From the NCBI GenBank assembly GCA_038025085.1, contig CM076153.1:2356001-2420000 (forward strand): a stretch of DNA of 64,000 bases. Direction: 5' to 3'. Origin of the DNA: Tetragonia tetragonoides. Lineage: Eukaryota > Streptophyta > Magnoliopsida > Caryophyllales > Aizoaceae. The notes beneath the pieces were generated by a model. That model saw only the letters and a list, made by a program, of their open reading frames with translations, was not told where the DNA came from and searched no databases. Shown here one piece after another: positions 23,470-35,575 of the stretch (its first letter is position 1; each line of letters opens with the position of its first letter). The position numbers and the translations under genes are program-made.

Positions 23470-26400
23470 GGCTTCGCCGTCCTATTTCTATTCTTTCTCT
23501 ATTTATAGTTTCCCACCCAAACAAAATTTTTGCTCTCTCTCTCTCTCTCTCTTCCCCACGCTTCACCATTTGCTACCGTCGCTGCTCGCCGGCAACCACC
23601 ACTACACCACCGGTAATCTCTCTCCTCTCTCTCATTATCGTTTTCTCTCTCTTGTTGCGATTAATTGTTCTCTCTCACACACACACAGTTTCTTAATAAA
23701 TTGAAATTTCGCTTCTTTTTTGGGTTTTCATATTTCAATTTGTTGGGCAATATTAATAATGAGTATCTTCTATCTAAGTTCTCTACATTACATTGAGTGT
23801 TAGTTTGGTTCATTCAATTCACTGATTAATTGTGTTTTGTCTAATTTCTACGTCAAAACAAATTGAAGCTTGCCAGTGCCAGTGATCAATGTTGGAAATA
23901 GGACGTGGGGTGGAAATTTGAGTACCCCAACTATTGAGTTTCTCTCTCTCTGCTGGTTTTCTCATTCTGGGATTTCTCCTCATATTCAGTATGGGTAATC
24001 TCTCTTTCTCTCACATTTTCCTCCACTTAATAAAATTAAAATTTACTTTTTTTAATGGGTGTTCAATTTGTTGGGCCATTTATATTATACTCTATCTGGG
24101 TTGTCTAGATTAGTTTTGGACATTTGGTTTACCCTTTCAAGTATTGATATTTATTCATTTCAAAGGTGATTGAATGTGTGTTTTTTCTTTAGATAATGAT
24201 GATTTAGAAATCGATAGAGGAACTTATTGAATTTTTAATCATGTCTTACTTGTATTCTATGATTAGGCAACACTGTTGATGTTTACTCGGTATTACATAT
24301 GATGAATCATTACATAGGAGGATTTAGATGTTCCATGTTGGCAAATTGTGATGTTTGTTTGGGGGTTAAAATGTACTCCCTCCGGGCCGGGGGGCGGGGG
24401 TTTGCTTCTCTTACTCTGATTTTGTGGCATGTATGTGAGTAACACCTTAAAACTGCTTAATTGCATCAATTAGGAGTTAGGATACCATAATTCTTTCCAT
24501 TGTCCCCCACTGGTTTGACACTAAGGTCTGTTTTACCTATCCTCAAAGCTTTTTTTTTCTAGCATTACATTCTGCCAGCTTTTAGCTACCCTAATCAAGT
24601 AATCAGAGTCTGCAATAATACTGTTTTTTTTTTTTAATATTTTTTTTTGAAAGTCAATGTGACTGTTAAGCACTGAACTTCCTGATAGTTGGTTGTGATT
24701 TGTGAATTGAGCATTTCAAATAGTATTGATTGAGTTGTAATTTTTTAAATTTTAGTCCAAAGCAATGCCATCACATATTGAATACCACTCGAGGAAAAAC
24801 ACGATCTGCAATCAAACCGTCTATATATTATGGTGTTTGTTGGAGTCAGCGTTCTCTGCGTGCAGACTTCAGACAAAAGAAAACACATTTTAGCTTCACC
24901 TAAATTTCACTTATGGTATATCAGTTCAGGTGTCATGATATTATTCACAGGGCTATGCTCGGGTGATTAATTGAAAATGCTAGAAAGGCGCTGATGGATC
25001 CTTTTAAGATCTTGCTGTCTGAGAAGAAAGCGGGAAAATATATTTTGCTTCAGATAAAGTTGGTGTTGCTATTCTAGATGAAGTGATGCAGGTAACTGTG
25101 GTTATTTCATGTAAATTTTCTCATTGCAATTCTCCTTAATTGTTTTTGGAGGACTCATCGCGATCTTTTATGTATCTTATTTTTATGGTAAGTTTGTTTC
25201 CTTCTTTCCTTAATTCTTTCTTGTGCACCTTACTTCATTGCAGATGCAAGTTCCCCATTCCTTCAGCATTCATGTCCAAGCAATGGAGTTCCATGGATTG
25301 TTGCAGGGTAAAATCCCTTTGCGAGCTGTAGAAAGCTGAGTCTTACTAGGATTGGTTCTCTAGTTGCTATTGTGAATTGTATTGAGAAGGTATGTTTTTA
25401 TTCTGTATTTGGGGGTCATATTCATTTTGAAGTGCTTTATGCTTCCATACTTACATTTGTGGTTTTATTTTTTAAACTCAGTCAGTGTCATTGTACCATT
25501 GAGGATTGGCTGCTTTCTTTCTCTCCCTCTCTTTTTCTTTTATGCTTATATAAATAATGTCTTTTGCTTCTACAGCTAGGATCGCTGCATGTTCATCAGT
25601 TGCATTACAAAGACAATTACTTCTTTCAACTTAAGGTACGTTGACGAAACTCTGCGCCAGCTATTTATTATTTTGTTCTATTCTGTAGGATCCTCTCTTT
25701 TCCATTCTTCCTGTAATGTGCGTATGTACATACATTTCTACTGTGGTTGTTGTTGTGTTGGTACATTCTGTTGCTTGGATGACATCGACTGTAAATGTAT
25801 ATTTTTATTGAAAAAGGATATCGGGATGATGGAAGAGGCTTGAAGAGATGCAGAATTGTTTTGGTTCTAGTCCTACAGTTGGTCCGACAAAAATGTGGTG
25901 TCAGTTTTAAGCACAGGTGATACTCTTAGTCTTTTTCTGGGACAAAAGTACTAGAGATGAGTCTCGCCTTGCTTCAAGTGAAAGAGAGTAAGGTCTATGG
26001 ATATCAATTTACCTCCTATGCTTGACTTGTGTTAAAAACTCAAAATAATAGAGGTTTATTTATAAAGATGGAAGAAGAGAGCATATTACTCTCTTCCAAA
26101 GTTACATCCATCTGAATTCCTTTTGTTCTGTTCTCAGCCAAAAGCAGAAGCTCAGACGAGGGTTTCAAGGAAATGTTGGATCAACTTTTGGATGCTAGAT
26201 TAGAGCACCTTAGACCAATTAAAGAACTATGAACTTCTGTATCTTAAATGAGGTAAATGCTTGCATTTCTTAAACTTGTTTTCATTGTTTGACGTTCATG
26301 CATATCTCACTATGAGAATAGTACAATCAAATATCAGAGAATTGATGTCAATTGTCTTTTTCATTACATATCTAGGGTCAGGAGTTAGGCTTAGTTTTCT

Positions 26401-27600
26401 GAAAGACTCCATTTCTTCTTGGGAGTTTTCTGGGTTAGCCCAAAAACTGTAAGGGACACACCATTGTTATCCCCCCCCCCTAATTGATATCATGTATTTC
26501 CCTAAGCTGGAGCTAAACCTTATCGTTCTTTGTAGGCCGAGTAACAATGAAGGGCACAAATGTGTTACTTTAGCATGAGATCGGTAACACTGGCCTGGAA
26601 GGCCAGGCGATCTTCAACCTGTGGCTCTGGCTGTCCATGAATGCCAAAAAAAAAAAATAGTAAATGAATGAGTTTATCCTTTGTCGCCGTATTTTTTCTG
26701 TCACTCGGTACACAAACATCAAACCGTTGCAGACATACTTGTTGGAGCTTGGTGGTTTGGCGCAGTGTCACAGAATGAACGGTTTGTTTTAGTACCATGA
26801 ATGGGAACGGGAACATAAGTCAATACATAGTACGTCTTAAGTTTGTTAGGGTAAAAAAATTTGGTATGATTTTCTGGTAGAGTAACTTCAATTTGATAGT
26901 GTATCTTCTGAGTTTTTGAATAAAATTCATCTTCTTCTTCACTTATAATGTTTCTCTATCTAGAATTGAACAAGTCCCTTTTTGTCAAACGGTTAGTTAG
27001 AATCGGATCACTAATTTCAGTGAGTTGGATTGCTAGGAATCACAAACCAGAATAAAGCAACTTGAAATTTGCATAATGCAACACTGGTTTAAAGCAACTT
27101 GAAATTTGCATAATGCAACACTGGTTTAAAGCAGCTGAAGAAATTGGAGAAGGATGGCATGTGGCTGCTATCTTTCTCTCTCTTCGCCTATATCTTTGGC
27201 TCGCTGTTGCACCTTTTGGTTTAGTGCCTTGTGATCATTTGTAACTTAAGCTGAAAGATTTATAGTGTACAGATGCTGACCCAGTTTTTGCCATTTTCCT
27301 TTTAGGACAGTAATTGACATTTGGCAGTGGTATTGAGTTGGAATTTAAGTTCCTCTCTCACTTTATGATTATTCTCTTTACTGCCATTTTGTTTAGGTGC
27401 CTCAATCATCTTCTACGGCCACCGTGGCTGCCCACACTGGAACCACCACGACTGCTCCAAGTTCAGATCACCCAGGAACTATCACCCTGAAATGGCTGCT
27501 GGATTATTGTACGATCTCTCTCTCTCTCTTTCAAATATTTGTAAGATTTCTATTGTTCTGTTGTCTCCAATTGCTGTTTAATTATTTTTATTTTAGGAGG
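23470..27600 (+). other. Unidentified transcribed-looking locus, possibly a decayed gene
   Basis: A CT-rich leader-like segment (23520-23610) is followed by a possible donor (caccg|gtaatc), and several gt...ag-bounded blocks follow. Block 24957-25090 reads LIENARKALMDPFKILLSEK, then, after a frame shift, KIYFASDKVGVAILDEVMQ. Block 25245-25308 reads QVPHSFSIHVQAMEFHGL. Blocks near 25330 and 25576 read LTRIGSLVAIVNCIEK and LGSLHVHQLHYKDNYFFQL. These look like remnants of one protein, but stops and frame changes separate them, and I do not recognise the family. It could be a pseudogene, a non-coding RNA, or a gene whose exons I have misread. Confidence 0.3.
27053..27126. repeat. 37-bp tandem duplication
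   Basis: Two identical 37-base units starting taaagcaacttgaaatttgc lie at 27053-27089 and 27090-27126. The first bases of a third follow. Confidence 0.85.
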
Positions 27601-28403
27601 TAAAAAGAAGGTTTTCTGATCATATGCTAGTTCAAGTAGTTTTCAGTTTGTATGTGAACAACCATGGAGATTTACGATTCTACCATATGTTGGGGTTTCT
27701 ATAGTTAGCTTTCCCTTCACTTGCCAACAAGGGTTTCTAATCATCTGAACATATATGGGCTACGAAAGTAGGTTGAAGGTATTGGATTTGGGACATGTGG
27801 TGGTAAAAGTAAACCTTTTATTTATGAAGGAGGATGAGTTTAAGACACTCTTATCGGTGATACATGAGTTATGAATAGGTCATTGGTTCCTGAGTGGTTT
27901 ATAATTTTAACATGCTATAGGAAGCTAGGAACAGAATTTGGTAGAACCTTGCATGTGAACAGAATGTGAATGAGTTAAGCAGAGTTGAATGTTATTGTAA
28001 TGTGTGGTTGGGATCGATCGATTTATTTTGTTATGTGGATCTTTTAATATAGACTTTGCTCTTTGTGTGAGGGACAATAAAGGTTGTTGTTGCTCTTGTC
28101 TGGAGTATCTTCTGTCTTTGACCAAAGCTTGAGAGGTTAGATATGTAAATTAAGAGGCAATGAATTAGGATTTAGGGGGGAGAAGAATGAATCAGGATTT
28201 CGAAATGGGTGAAGTAAGTTTGAGATTTGATCATTGAAACTGTTCATGTAATGGCAATTGGCACAGGACTATCTTATATATGGACTAAGGTAATTTTTTA
28301 CGGGGTGGTTATCAATGTCAGGGATTGTTGAGGAGTTAGGGGTCTCTTATATAACTTAAGAGGTAAGCTCATTAGCAATCACGTAGGGAAATTTGGTTGA
28401 GTT
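27601..28403. other. Intergenic, left flank of the copia insertion
   Basis: Unremarkable AT-rich DNA. I see no gene. The copia element interrupts it at 28404-28408. Confidence 0.45.
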
Positions 28404-28408
28404 CCATG

Positions 28409-28651
28409 TGATAAAATCAGAGTTTTGATCAAAGGAAGAGAATTGTAGAGAGAGAAAATGAATGCAGAAGCTTGAAGAAGAATTACAGAAAATAGCTCTG
28501 CTTTTGCAATTGAATAGAATGAATTAATTCTCTGTAGTTTGTTACAGAAAAGCTTATATACAACTAGCATGATGTTCTGACAAAACTAGCTAACTAACTA
28601 ACTAGTCTATTGTACTAATAATATATCATAATAAATTAAGTAACTCCAACA
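28409..28651 (-). repeat. 3' LTR of the copia element
   Basis: 243 bases, from tgataaaatcagag to taactccaaca on the plus strand. The Gag-Pol stop codon (28636-28638) falls inside it. Confidence 0.95.
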
Positions 28652-31600
28652 CCCCCCCGCAAGCTGGAAGGTGGTGAGGAACACATTCCCAGCTTGGAGA
28701 GAAGTAACTGAAACTGAGTTGAAGGCATGATTTTAGTTAGAACATCAGCAAGCTGTGACCTGGTAGGAAGATAACTTAGTTGTATCAGCCCTTCCATGAC
28801 CTTTTCCCTGGTAAAGTGACAATCTATGTCAATGTGCTTCGTTCGCTCATGAAACACAGGGTTTTTCGCAATGTGAAGAGCAGATTGGTTGTCACAATGG
28901 AGAGTAACAAGTTTGAGATTGGTGACACCAAGTTCTTCTAACAGTCTGACTAACCAGGTGAGCTCACTAGCAGCCTGTGCCATGGCCCTATATTCAGCTT
29001 CAGAGGAGGATTTGGCCACAATGGACTGTTTCTTGGATTTCCAACTGATTGGAGAACCACCAAAAAGAACAATATACCCAGTGACAGACTTTCTGGACAT
29101 AGGACAAGCAGCCCAGTCAGAATCCGAATATGCATGAAGACTGACCTGTGCAGTAGCTTTGAGTAAAATCCCTTGACCTATGGTGCCTTTTACATACTTA
29201 AGCAGGTGGTGCACAGCATCCATATGTGTAGTCCTTGGATTCTGCATGTGTTGGCTCAAGGTTTGAACAGCAAAGGATATATCAGGTCTAGTATTTGTGA
29301 GGAAATTTAATTTCCCAACCAAGGTTCTGTACTGAGTGGCATCAGGGAGGGCAGTACCATCCCAGTTATTGAGCTTCAAATGTTGAGGTAATGGAGTGAC
29401 ACAAGGTTTCTCATGCAACATACCAGAATCTGTAAGGAGTTCATGAGTGAACTTCCTTTGTGATAGAACGATCCCTTCAGGAACATAACTTACTTCAAAC
29501 CCCAAGAAATAATGCATCAATCCTAAATCTTTAATTGTGAATTCTTTGTCAAGAAAAGCCTTGAGTCTCTGAATTTCAGTAATATCAGACCCAGTCACAA
29601 TTATGTCATCAACATAAACAGCAGCCAAAGTGATGTGCTCAGGTGTTTTCTTGATGAACAAGCTGTAATCAGATTTGGATTGATTGAAGCCTTGCTGAAG
29701 AAGAGAAGAGGACAGCTTTTGAAACCACTGTCTGCTAGCTTGCTTGAGCCCATACAGAGATTTCTTCAACCTGCAGACCTTGTTATGGGGATTAGGAATG
29801 CCTTGAGGAACCTTCATATACATTTCCTCCTCTAGGTCACCATGAAGGAAGGCATTGTTGATGTCCAATTGGTGTATTTCCCAATGCTTAGAAGCTGCTA
29901 ATGCAAGGATGCTTCTGATGGTGGCCATTTTGATAACAGGTGAAAATGTATCAAAATAATCAATGCCATATTTTTGATGATTCCCTTGTATAACAAGTCT
30001 CCCTTTCAGTCTCTCAACAGAACCATCAGAGTTGAGTTTAACTTTGTAAACCCATTTAGAACCTATGGCTTTCTTACCAACTGGCAAATCAGTAAGTTCC
30101 CATGTATCATTAGCTTGTAAAGCTGCTATTTCCTTATCCATAGCAGTAACCCAAGCAGGATCATGTGAAGCCTCAGAATAAGAGGTAGGCTCAGTGTATG
30201 TGGTGGAATGCACAATATGAGATTGATGAGAATGTGGAAGAGATGAAAAAGAAACTAAATTGCACCAGTGTTTGGGAATTTTGTGAGAATGAGACATGTT
30301 AACAGTTTGACAAACATAATCTTTCAAGTAAGCAGGTGCATTATGATGCCTAGATGATCTCCTAGGTTCTGCAACAGTAGTAACAGGAGGAACAGGAGAG
30401 GGATGAGGTGAAGAGGAAGTATCATCAGACGAAGAGGAATAAAAGGGAATTTGAGGAGAGGGAGGGAAAATAAAATCATCTGTGGTGGCTGAAGAATGAG
30501 GAGTAGTAGTGGTAGGCAGGAACATGGGTGGAACATCAGGAAGAGGAATGGGAAAAGGTGTTTGTGTGGTTGTGGAGGATATGTAATGATAAGGAAAATG
30601 TTGTTCATGGAAAACAACATCTCTACTGAAAATTATTTGTTTTGTGGTAAGGTTCAAGAGTTTATAAACTTTCTTACCAAAAGGATATCCTAGAAAAAGG
30701 CAAGGTATACCCCTTGGACTAAATTTTGATCTTTTGTGTTTAAGAGAAGAAGCATAGCATAAACACCCAAAGGCTCTTAGATGGTCATAGGAAGGTGTTT
30801 TATTGTGAAGGATTTCATATGGTGTTTTATTATTAATAGATTTCAGAGGAAATCTATTAATCAAATATGAAGCAGTTAATATGCAATCTCCCCAATACTC
30901 AATAGGAAGGTGAGCTTGATAAAACAAAGCTCTAGCAGTCTCTAAGAGGTGTCTATGCTTCCTCTCAACCACTCCATTCTGTTGTGGTGTGTCATTACAA
31001 GAAGTTTGGTGGATAATACCTTTTGTGGTGTAATAAGCAAGGGCATTAGTATCTCTGAATTCAATACCATTGTCAGATCTAATTATCTTAACAACAGCAG
31101 AAAATTGTGTTTCAATATGAGTAATGAAAGAGGAAAGAACAGAAAAAGCTGAGCTTTTATTTGTGAGAAGATGAGTCCAAGTAGTACGAGAGTAATCATC
31201 TACAATTGTAAGAAAAAATCTATAACCATTGTATGTACAAGGTGTATAAGGTCCCCACAAATCAACATGAAGAAGCTCAAAAATACAAGAAGTTTGTATG
31301 CTACTATGAGGAAAAGAATGCCTAGTTAGTCTAGCTCTGGGACATATGTCACAGATTACATTATGAGAATGAGAACATGAAATGGAACAAATGTTCTTTA
31401 TTTTGTCAAAAGGCAAATGACCTAAACGACAATGCCAAATTTCAGAAGATAATTTGGTGGCTTGATGAGCAGAATGTTGAGGTATACTAGAAGCAGAACC
31501 ATCATTGGAAATCACATTAGAACCAGCAGGCAAATCAACAAAATATAAACCATCTCTTTCTTTACCAAGCACCAGAAGCTGCCTCATTGAAGGCACCTGG

Positions 31601-33126
31601 ATTAAGCAATGTGTCTCAGTAAAAATCATGTACGTGGAAAGCTGTCTAACTAGCTTTTTAACAGAAAGCAAATTATACTGAAAATCAGGAACATGGAGAA
31701 CATTTTGTAGAAGCAAAACAGAAGTTAACTTGACACAACCTATATGCTTTACTTGTGCTTGTAAACCATTAGGCATAGTGATGAAACATGGCTGTAATGC
31801 AGGCTTATAGGAGGCAAACATTTGAATATTTGGTGTGACATGATCAGTGGCTCCAGTATCAATGATCCAGGTTGGGTTAATGCATGAAGAAAGAAAACAA
31901 CGAATTTTACTAGCTAAATGAGTATAGGAAGCTATACCAGAACTGCCAGCTGAAGAAGGTTGAGCCATATTAGATTGGCTGAGCAAGGCCATGAGTTGAC
32001 TGTATTGAGCTTGTGTCAACATTGCAGGGTTCTGATCAGCAGGACTGTCATTGCAGTCTTGAGTACCACCAGAAATTATAGACTGAGAATTTTCATTTTC
32101 TGTATCCTCAACATTTGCATAATTTGCAATTCTTTTTCCTGTAAATTTTCCTGTATCCTTAGGAGGTCCATGAACTTTGAAACATCTTTCCATGCTGTGA
32201 CCAAACACCTTGCAATGGTCACAGTAAAACTTAGATCTCTTTCCATTTGGTGCTATCCCAAATACAACTCCATTCACTGTCTCTGTAGGCCTACCAGAAT
32301 TACCATAGGAATTGCCAAAATTCCCTGAAGAATTCCAACTGTTATTGCCATTTCTCTGGCTCTGAAAATTTTGCTTGTTGTTACCAAAATTCCTCTGAAA
32401 TGGTGCTGCAAGAGCAGTGGCATCTGAACCAATAGAAACAGGACTACTACATTCCCTTTGTTTCTCATCTTGCATAATCAATTTATATGCCTGACTTAAA
32501 GTAGGAAGGGGTTGCATCATCAAAACATTTCCTCTAATGGACTTATAGTCATCATTTAGTCCTAAAAGAAATTGAAGAACTTGCTGTTCTTGCAACACAG
32601 CTAGGAAAGCACCACCAGAGCCACAAGTGCAAGCAGGCAAAGATAATAATGACATATACTCATCCCAAGCAGTTTTCAATTGAGTATAATATGTTGTAAC
32701 TGAATTATTTCCTTGAGAAATAGAACCAATATGCTTGTGAACTTGATATTTACGAGGAGCGTTGGTTTGAGCATACCTTTCGTTGAGTTCAGACCAGATT
32801 TCAGCAGCACTGTTATAGTAAAGAATGCTCCTCCCTATATCATGCTCCACTGAATGTAAAATCCAAGATATCACGACATTGTTGCAACGTTCCCAGTATG
32901 CTAGCAAAGGTGAATTAGCAGGAGGTTTCACACAAGAACCTCGAACAAAACCTATTTTATTCTTCGCACTTAGCGAAATTTCTGCAGCTCGTTTCCATTC
33001 TCCAAAATTATCTCCATTGAGCTTTTGCGTAGCTAGCATGAAATTACTAGAAAGATCACCATGATGAATGTATAATTCGTTGTTAGGATCAACAACAGGA
33101 GCAGTTTCAGAAACAGAATTAGACAT
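28636..33126 (-). CDS. Copia Gag-Pol polyprotein
   Basis: One frame carries the whole polyprotein. It is open from an ATG at 33189, but the Met at 33126 (MSNSVSETAP) is the likelier start because homology to copia Gag begins just after it. Numbered from the 33189 Met, the order is: Gag; a CCHC zinc knuckle at about 322-335 (CDHCKVFGHSMERC); an aspartic protease at about 440 (WIIDTGATDHVTP); an integrase with an HHCC zinc region and catalytic core (LLHVDLWGPY at about 638, then IIRSDNGIEF); a reverse transcriptase with YVDDIIVTG at about 1190; and RNase H with CDNQSALHIAKNP at about 1430. Integrase ahead of reverse transcriptase is the copia order. I see no stop or frameshift. Gag and Pol share one frame, as is usual for plant copia elements. 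Confidence 0.95.
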   Translation of the reverse strand: MSNSVSETAPVVDPNNELYIHHGDLSSNFMLATQKLNGDNFGEWKRAAEISLSAKNKIGFVRGSCVKPPANSPLLAYWERCNNVVISWILHSVEHDIGRSILYYNSAAEIWSELNERYAQTNAPRKYQVHKHIGSISQGNNSVTTYYTQLKTAWDEYMSLLSLPACTCGSGGAFLAVLQEQQVLQFLLGLNDDYKSIRGNVLMMQPLPTLSQAYKLIMQDEKQRECSSPVSIGSDATALAAPFQRNFGNNKQNFQSQRNGNNSWNSSGNFGNSYGNSGRPTETVNGVVFGIAPNGKRSKFYCDHCKVFGHSMERCFKVHGPPKDTGKFTGKRIANYANVEDTENENSQSIISGGTQDCNDSPADQNPAMLTQAQYSQLMALLSQSNMAQPSSAGSSGIASYTHLASKIRCFLSSCINPTWIIDTGATDHVTPNIQMFASYKPALQPCFITMPNGLQAQVKHIGCVKLTSVLLLQNVLHVPDFQYNLLSVKKLVRQLSTYMIFTETHCLIQVPSMRQLLVLGKERDGLYFVDLPAGSNVISNDGSASSIPQHSAHQATKLSSEIWHCRLGHLPFDKIKNICSISCSHSHNVICDICPRARLTRHSFPHSSIQTSCIFELLHVDLWGPYTPCTYNGYRFFLTIVDDYSRTTWTHLLTNKSSAFSVLSSFITHIETQFSAVVKIIRSDNGIEFRDTNALAYYTTKGIIHQTSCNDTPQQNGVVERKHRHLLETARALFYQAHLPIEYWGDCILTASYLINRFPLKSINNKTPYEILHNKTPSYDHLRAFGCLCYASSLKHKRSKFSPRGIPCLFLGYPFGKKVYKLLNLTTKQIIFSRDVVFHEQHFPYHYISSTTTQTPFPIPLPDVPPMFLPTTTTPHSSATTDDFIFPPSPQIPFYSSSSDDTSSSPHPSPVPPVTTVAEPRRSSRHHNAPAYLKDYVCQTVNMSHSHKIPKHWCNLVSFSSLPHSHQSHIVHSTTYTEPTSYSEASHDPAWVTAMDKEIAALQANDTWELTDLPVGKKAIGSKWVYKVKLNSDGSVERLKGRLVIQGNHQKYGIDYFDTFSPVIKMATIRSILALAASKHWEIHQLDINNAFLHGDLEEEMYMKVPQGIPNPHNKVCRLKKSLYGLKQASRQWFQKLSSSLLQQGFNQSKSDYSLFIKKTPEHITLAAVYVDDIIVTGSDITEIQRLKAFLDKEFTIKDLGLMHYFLGFEVSYVPEGIVLSQRKFTHELLTDSGMLHEKPCVTPLPQHLKLNNWDGTALPDATQYRTLVGKLNFLTNTRPDISFAVQTLSQHMQNPRTTHMDAVHHLLKYVKGTIGQGILLKATAQVSLHAYSDSDWAACPMSRKSVTGYIVLFGGSPISWKSKKQSIVAKSSSEAEYRAMAQAASELTWLVRLLEELGVTNLKLVTLHCDNQSALHIAKNPVFHERTKHIDIDCHFTREKVMEGLIQLSYLPTRSQLADVLTKIMPSTQFQLLLSKLGMCSSPPSSLRGGVGVT

Positions 33127-33421
33127 TTTCTCAGAGGAATTTCGTCGAACACTTGGTGTGCAAGAAATCAAGAAGCACGAAAAAGGCAAGCGATTGTATG
33201 AATCGTTACAATCGGAGTATTCTGAAGTCTAAATCCCTAGATTATGAGCTAGATCAATTGAAGAAGCAATTCAATTGATCGAAAATGAATTTGAGCAATA
33301 GTGACCTAATTCTTGAAAATCAAGAATCAATCGTGAGCTGTGATTGATTGAGGAAATCAATTCAATTAATCGAAAATGAAACGAAAATGAAGAATTTTAG
33401 GGATTTAGATCTTTGATAACC

Positions 33422-33433
33422 GCTCTGATACCA
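33422..33433 (-). promoter_or_regulatory. Primer-binding site of the copia element
   Basis: The minus strand reads TGGTATCAGAGC immediately after the 5' LTR. It is complementary to the 3' end of initiator-methionine tRNA. Confidence 0.9.
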
Positions 33434-33676
33434 TGATAAAATCAGAGTTTTGATCAAAGGAAGAGAATTGTAGAGAGAGAAAATGAATGCAGAAGCTTGA
33501 AGAAGAATTACAGAAAATAGCTCTGCTTTTGCAATTGAATAGAATGAATTAATTCTCTGTAGTTTGTTACAGAAAAGCTTATATACAACTAGCATGATGT
33601 CCTGACAAAACTAGCTAACTAACTAACTAGTCTATTGTACTAATAATACATCATAATAAATTAAGTAACTCCAACA
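33434..33676 (-). repeat. 5' LTR of the copia element
   Basis: 243 bases, differing from the 3' LTR at two sites (a T/C difference in gatgt(t/c)ctgac and another in aata(t/c)atcat). Confidence 0.95.
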
Positions 33677-33681
33677 CCATG

Positions 33682-35575
33682 AGATCCGAGAGTGTACAGG
33701 TAAGGGCTGGGGCAATTGGGTTATGAGTTTTGGGTATTGATGTTAGTGTTAGACAATCGAAGAAGTAATAACGGGAAGTAGACTTTCATCATATGTGAAG
33801 GGTAGTTAGTGTAGTTTGTTTTCTTGATGTCAAGTGGACCATATCACTGTAGTGGATATTTTGCTGTGATTAGTATGTCTTTGGGGTGGGGGGGTGGGGG
33901 GGTCATTGATAAACTATTTTGAATCCATTTCAGTGCAGAGACTGTTAAGAAACCATGTTGTTATCTCTATAAGGCGAAGAGACTTAGCCGACAAAGGACG
34001 GTTGATATAAACTCCTTGGTTTCAAAACATAATCATCAGCTTAGGACGCGTCACATGGCCTTCTGAATATTCCATTAAAAAAATAGAAGCTCCCAAGGTT
34101 TGAGCTTTTTAAGTTTCTGTTACCCCATAACTGTGTGAAGGAACATCTTTTGAGTATTTTCTTTTACTTGTGGGCTGATGAGTCTATTTTTTAGGGTTTC
34201 ATCTTCTGTTACCATTGTTATGCCGATAGTTTAGCATGGTCTAGTTAAACTGAAGAAGTCTCTTGGCAACACAACTGCAGCCGACCAACTACCATGGTCA
34301 TTTTATTCTTTGCAACTTTAAATGCAGGAAGAAGACATGATCAATTATTAAGAGAAGAAAACATGAGCATTTATTAAGAGAAGAAAATATGAGCAAGAAC
34401 ATGGGATAACTGGTCCTTCATGAATCTCCGATCGGATTCGGATAAACCTTTTGGATACTATGAGGTTGACATTGGCACATTGAAACTTGAAAGCCCCAAG
34501 CACCGGCTGAAATAGTCTTCTATCCATGACGACGTGTGAAAAGGTTCCAAATCAATCTAGAATTCTAGCACACATATTTTTCCATGAAATGCTTTCGTTA
34601 TACTTGCTCAACTTTACTGATCCCTTGACATCTTTGTTCGCAACAACTCCTTGAAGGTTGTGCCCATCCCAGTGGTCGGGTGTGAACAAAGAGAACGCCA
34701 TCATCTGTGAACAATTGTGGCGGTGTCTTAAGGCAGCATGAGGTAATGGTTGTGAAGTCACACGAGAGTAAATTGGTCAAAAATAGCTAAAATGTCATCT
34801 GGATCAGACATGGTTGCTATCTGCAACCAAAACTGACCCAATGTATTTGAGAGTAGTTTAAAAGTGAGTGTGATTAATTGGAGAGGAATGCATGGTTATT
34901 CAACTAGCTAGTGACAGTTTGGAGAGGAATGCATGGTTATTCAACTAGCTAGTGACAGTTTCTCCTTCAATGTTGTGGGCTCGGTTAGAGCTTTGGGGAT
35001 TTTTTCAGGGTTACAATGTTTGATATCCCATGGAATTGCACAATTTTGTACATGTTTGAATGCGGAAAAAATAAAATTAAAAATTAAAAATCTTGCGCGA
35101 CTGTATCATATGGAGTTTGCAATTATACTTTGATCATAGTGAAGTGTACAAAACAATGGAGAAATGAACTGAATCGCAAAATCATCAGGCATTTGAAATA
35201 GGTGTAGCAATGAAAACGATAGGAAAAACGAAAGTTATCTTTATTTGCAAAATTCGAAATCGAAAATTCACTGTCGAGTAAAAATGTCAAAAAATTTTCT
35301 TAAAGATGGAATTTTTTTTAACATTAATAATTATCTTTTCAAAATTCGAATATGAGGTAGTAAATACATGATGTTTTTAGCTTCGAATTCGTGTCCATAG
35401 CTTAAGTAGCATCGGATGTGGAAAATATTCTTTACTGAACTTCTCCTCGGAATTACTTGTGCAAAAAAAATGTTGTTGTTGCTTGCTTGCTGAGGGAGGT
35501 AGGCTCCTACTTTGCATTGCATACATATAGTTAGGGATTTGACTCCGGTGTGCTTTTCCTAATTAAGCTGGCAGC
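33682..35575. other. Intergenic region right of the copia element
   Basis: No gene recognised. A G-rich run (ggggtggggggg type) lies near 33884-33903, and a 41-base tandem duplication lies at 34880-34961. Confidence 0.45.
34880..34961. repeat. 41-bp perfect tandem duplication
   Basis: Two identical 41-base copies, 34880-34920 and 34921-34961, beginning ggagaggaatgcatggttat. Confidence 0.92.

Larger units (their letters stand above)
28404..33681 (-). mobile_element. Complete Ty1/copia LTR retrotransposon
   Basis: The target duplication ccatg (28404-28408 and 33677-33681) encloses 5268 bases, with 243-base LTRs starting TG and ending CA. The element lies on the minus strand, so the LTR at 33434-33676 is the 5' one. 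Next to it, 33422-33433 reads TGGTATCAGAGC on the minus strand, the usual primer site for initiator-Met tRNA. The polypurine tract is the complement of the C-run at 28652-28658. The two LTRs differ at two positions that I can see. Together with one uninterrupted Gag-Pol frame, this marks a recent, possibly still mobile copy. Confidence 0.96.

Noticed and set aside
24374..24400. Second Stowaway MITE (actccctccggg word near 24375)
   Set aside because: Only one terminus-like word is present; no matching inverted end within a few hundred bases.
26565..26816. 83-codon minus-strand frame with a basic middle part
   Set aside because: No recognisable motif, no splice or promoter context; treated as chance.
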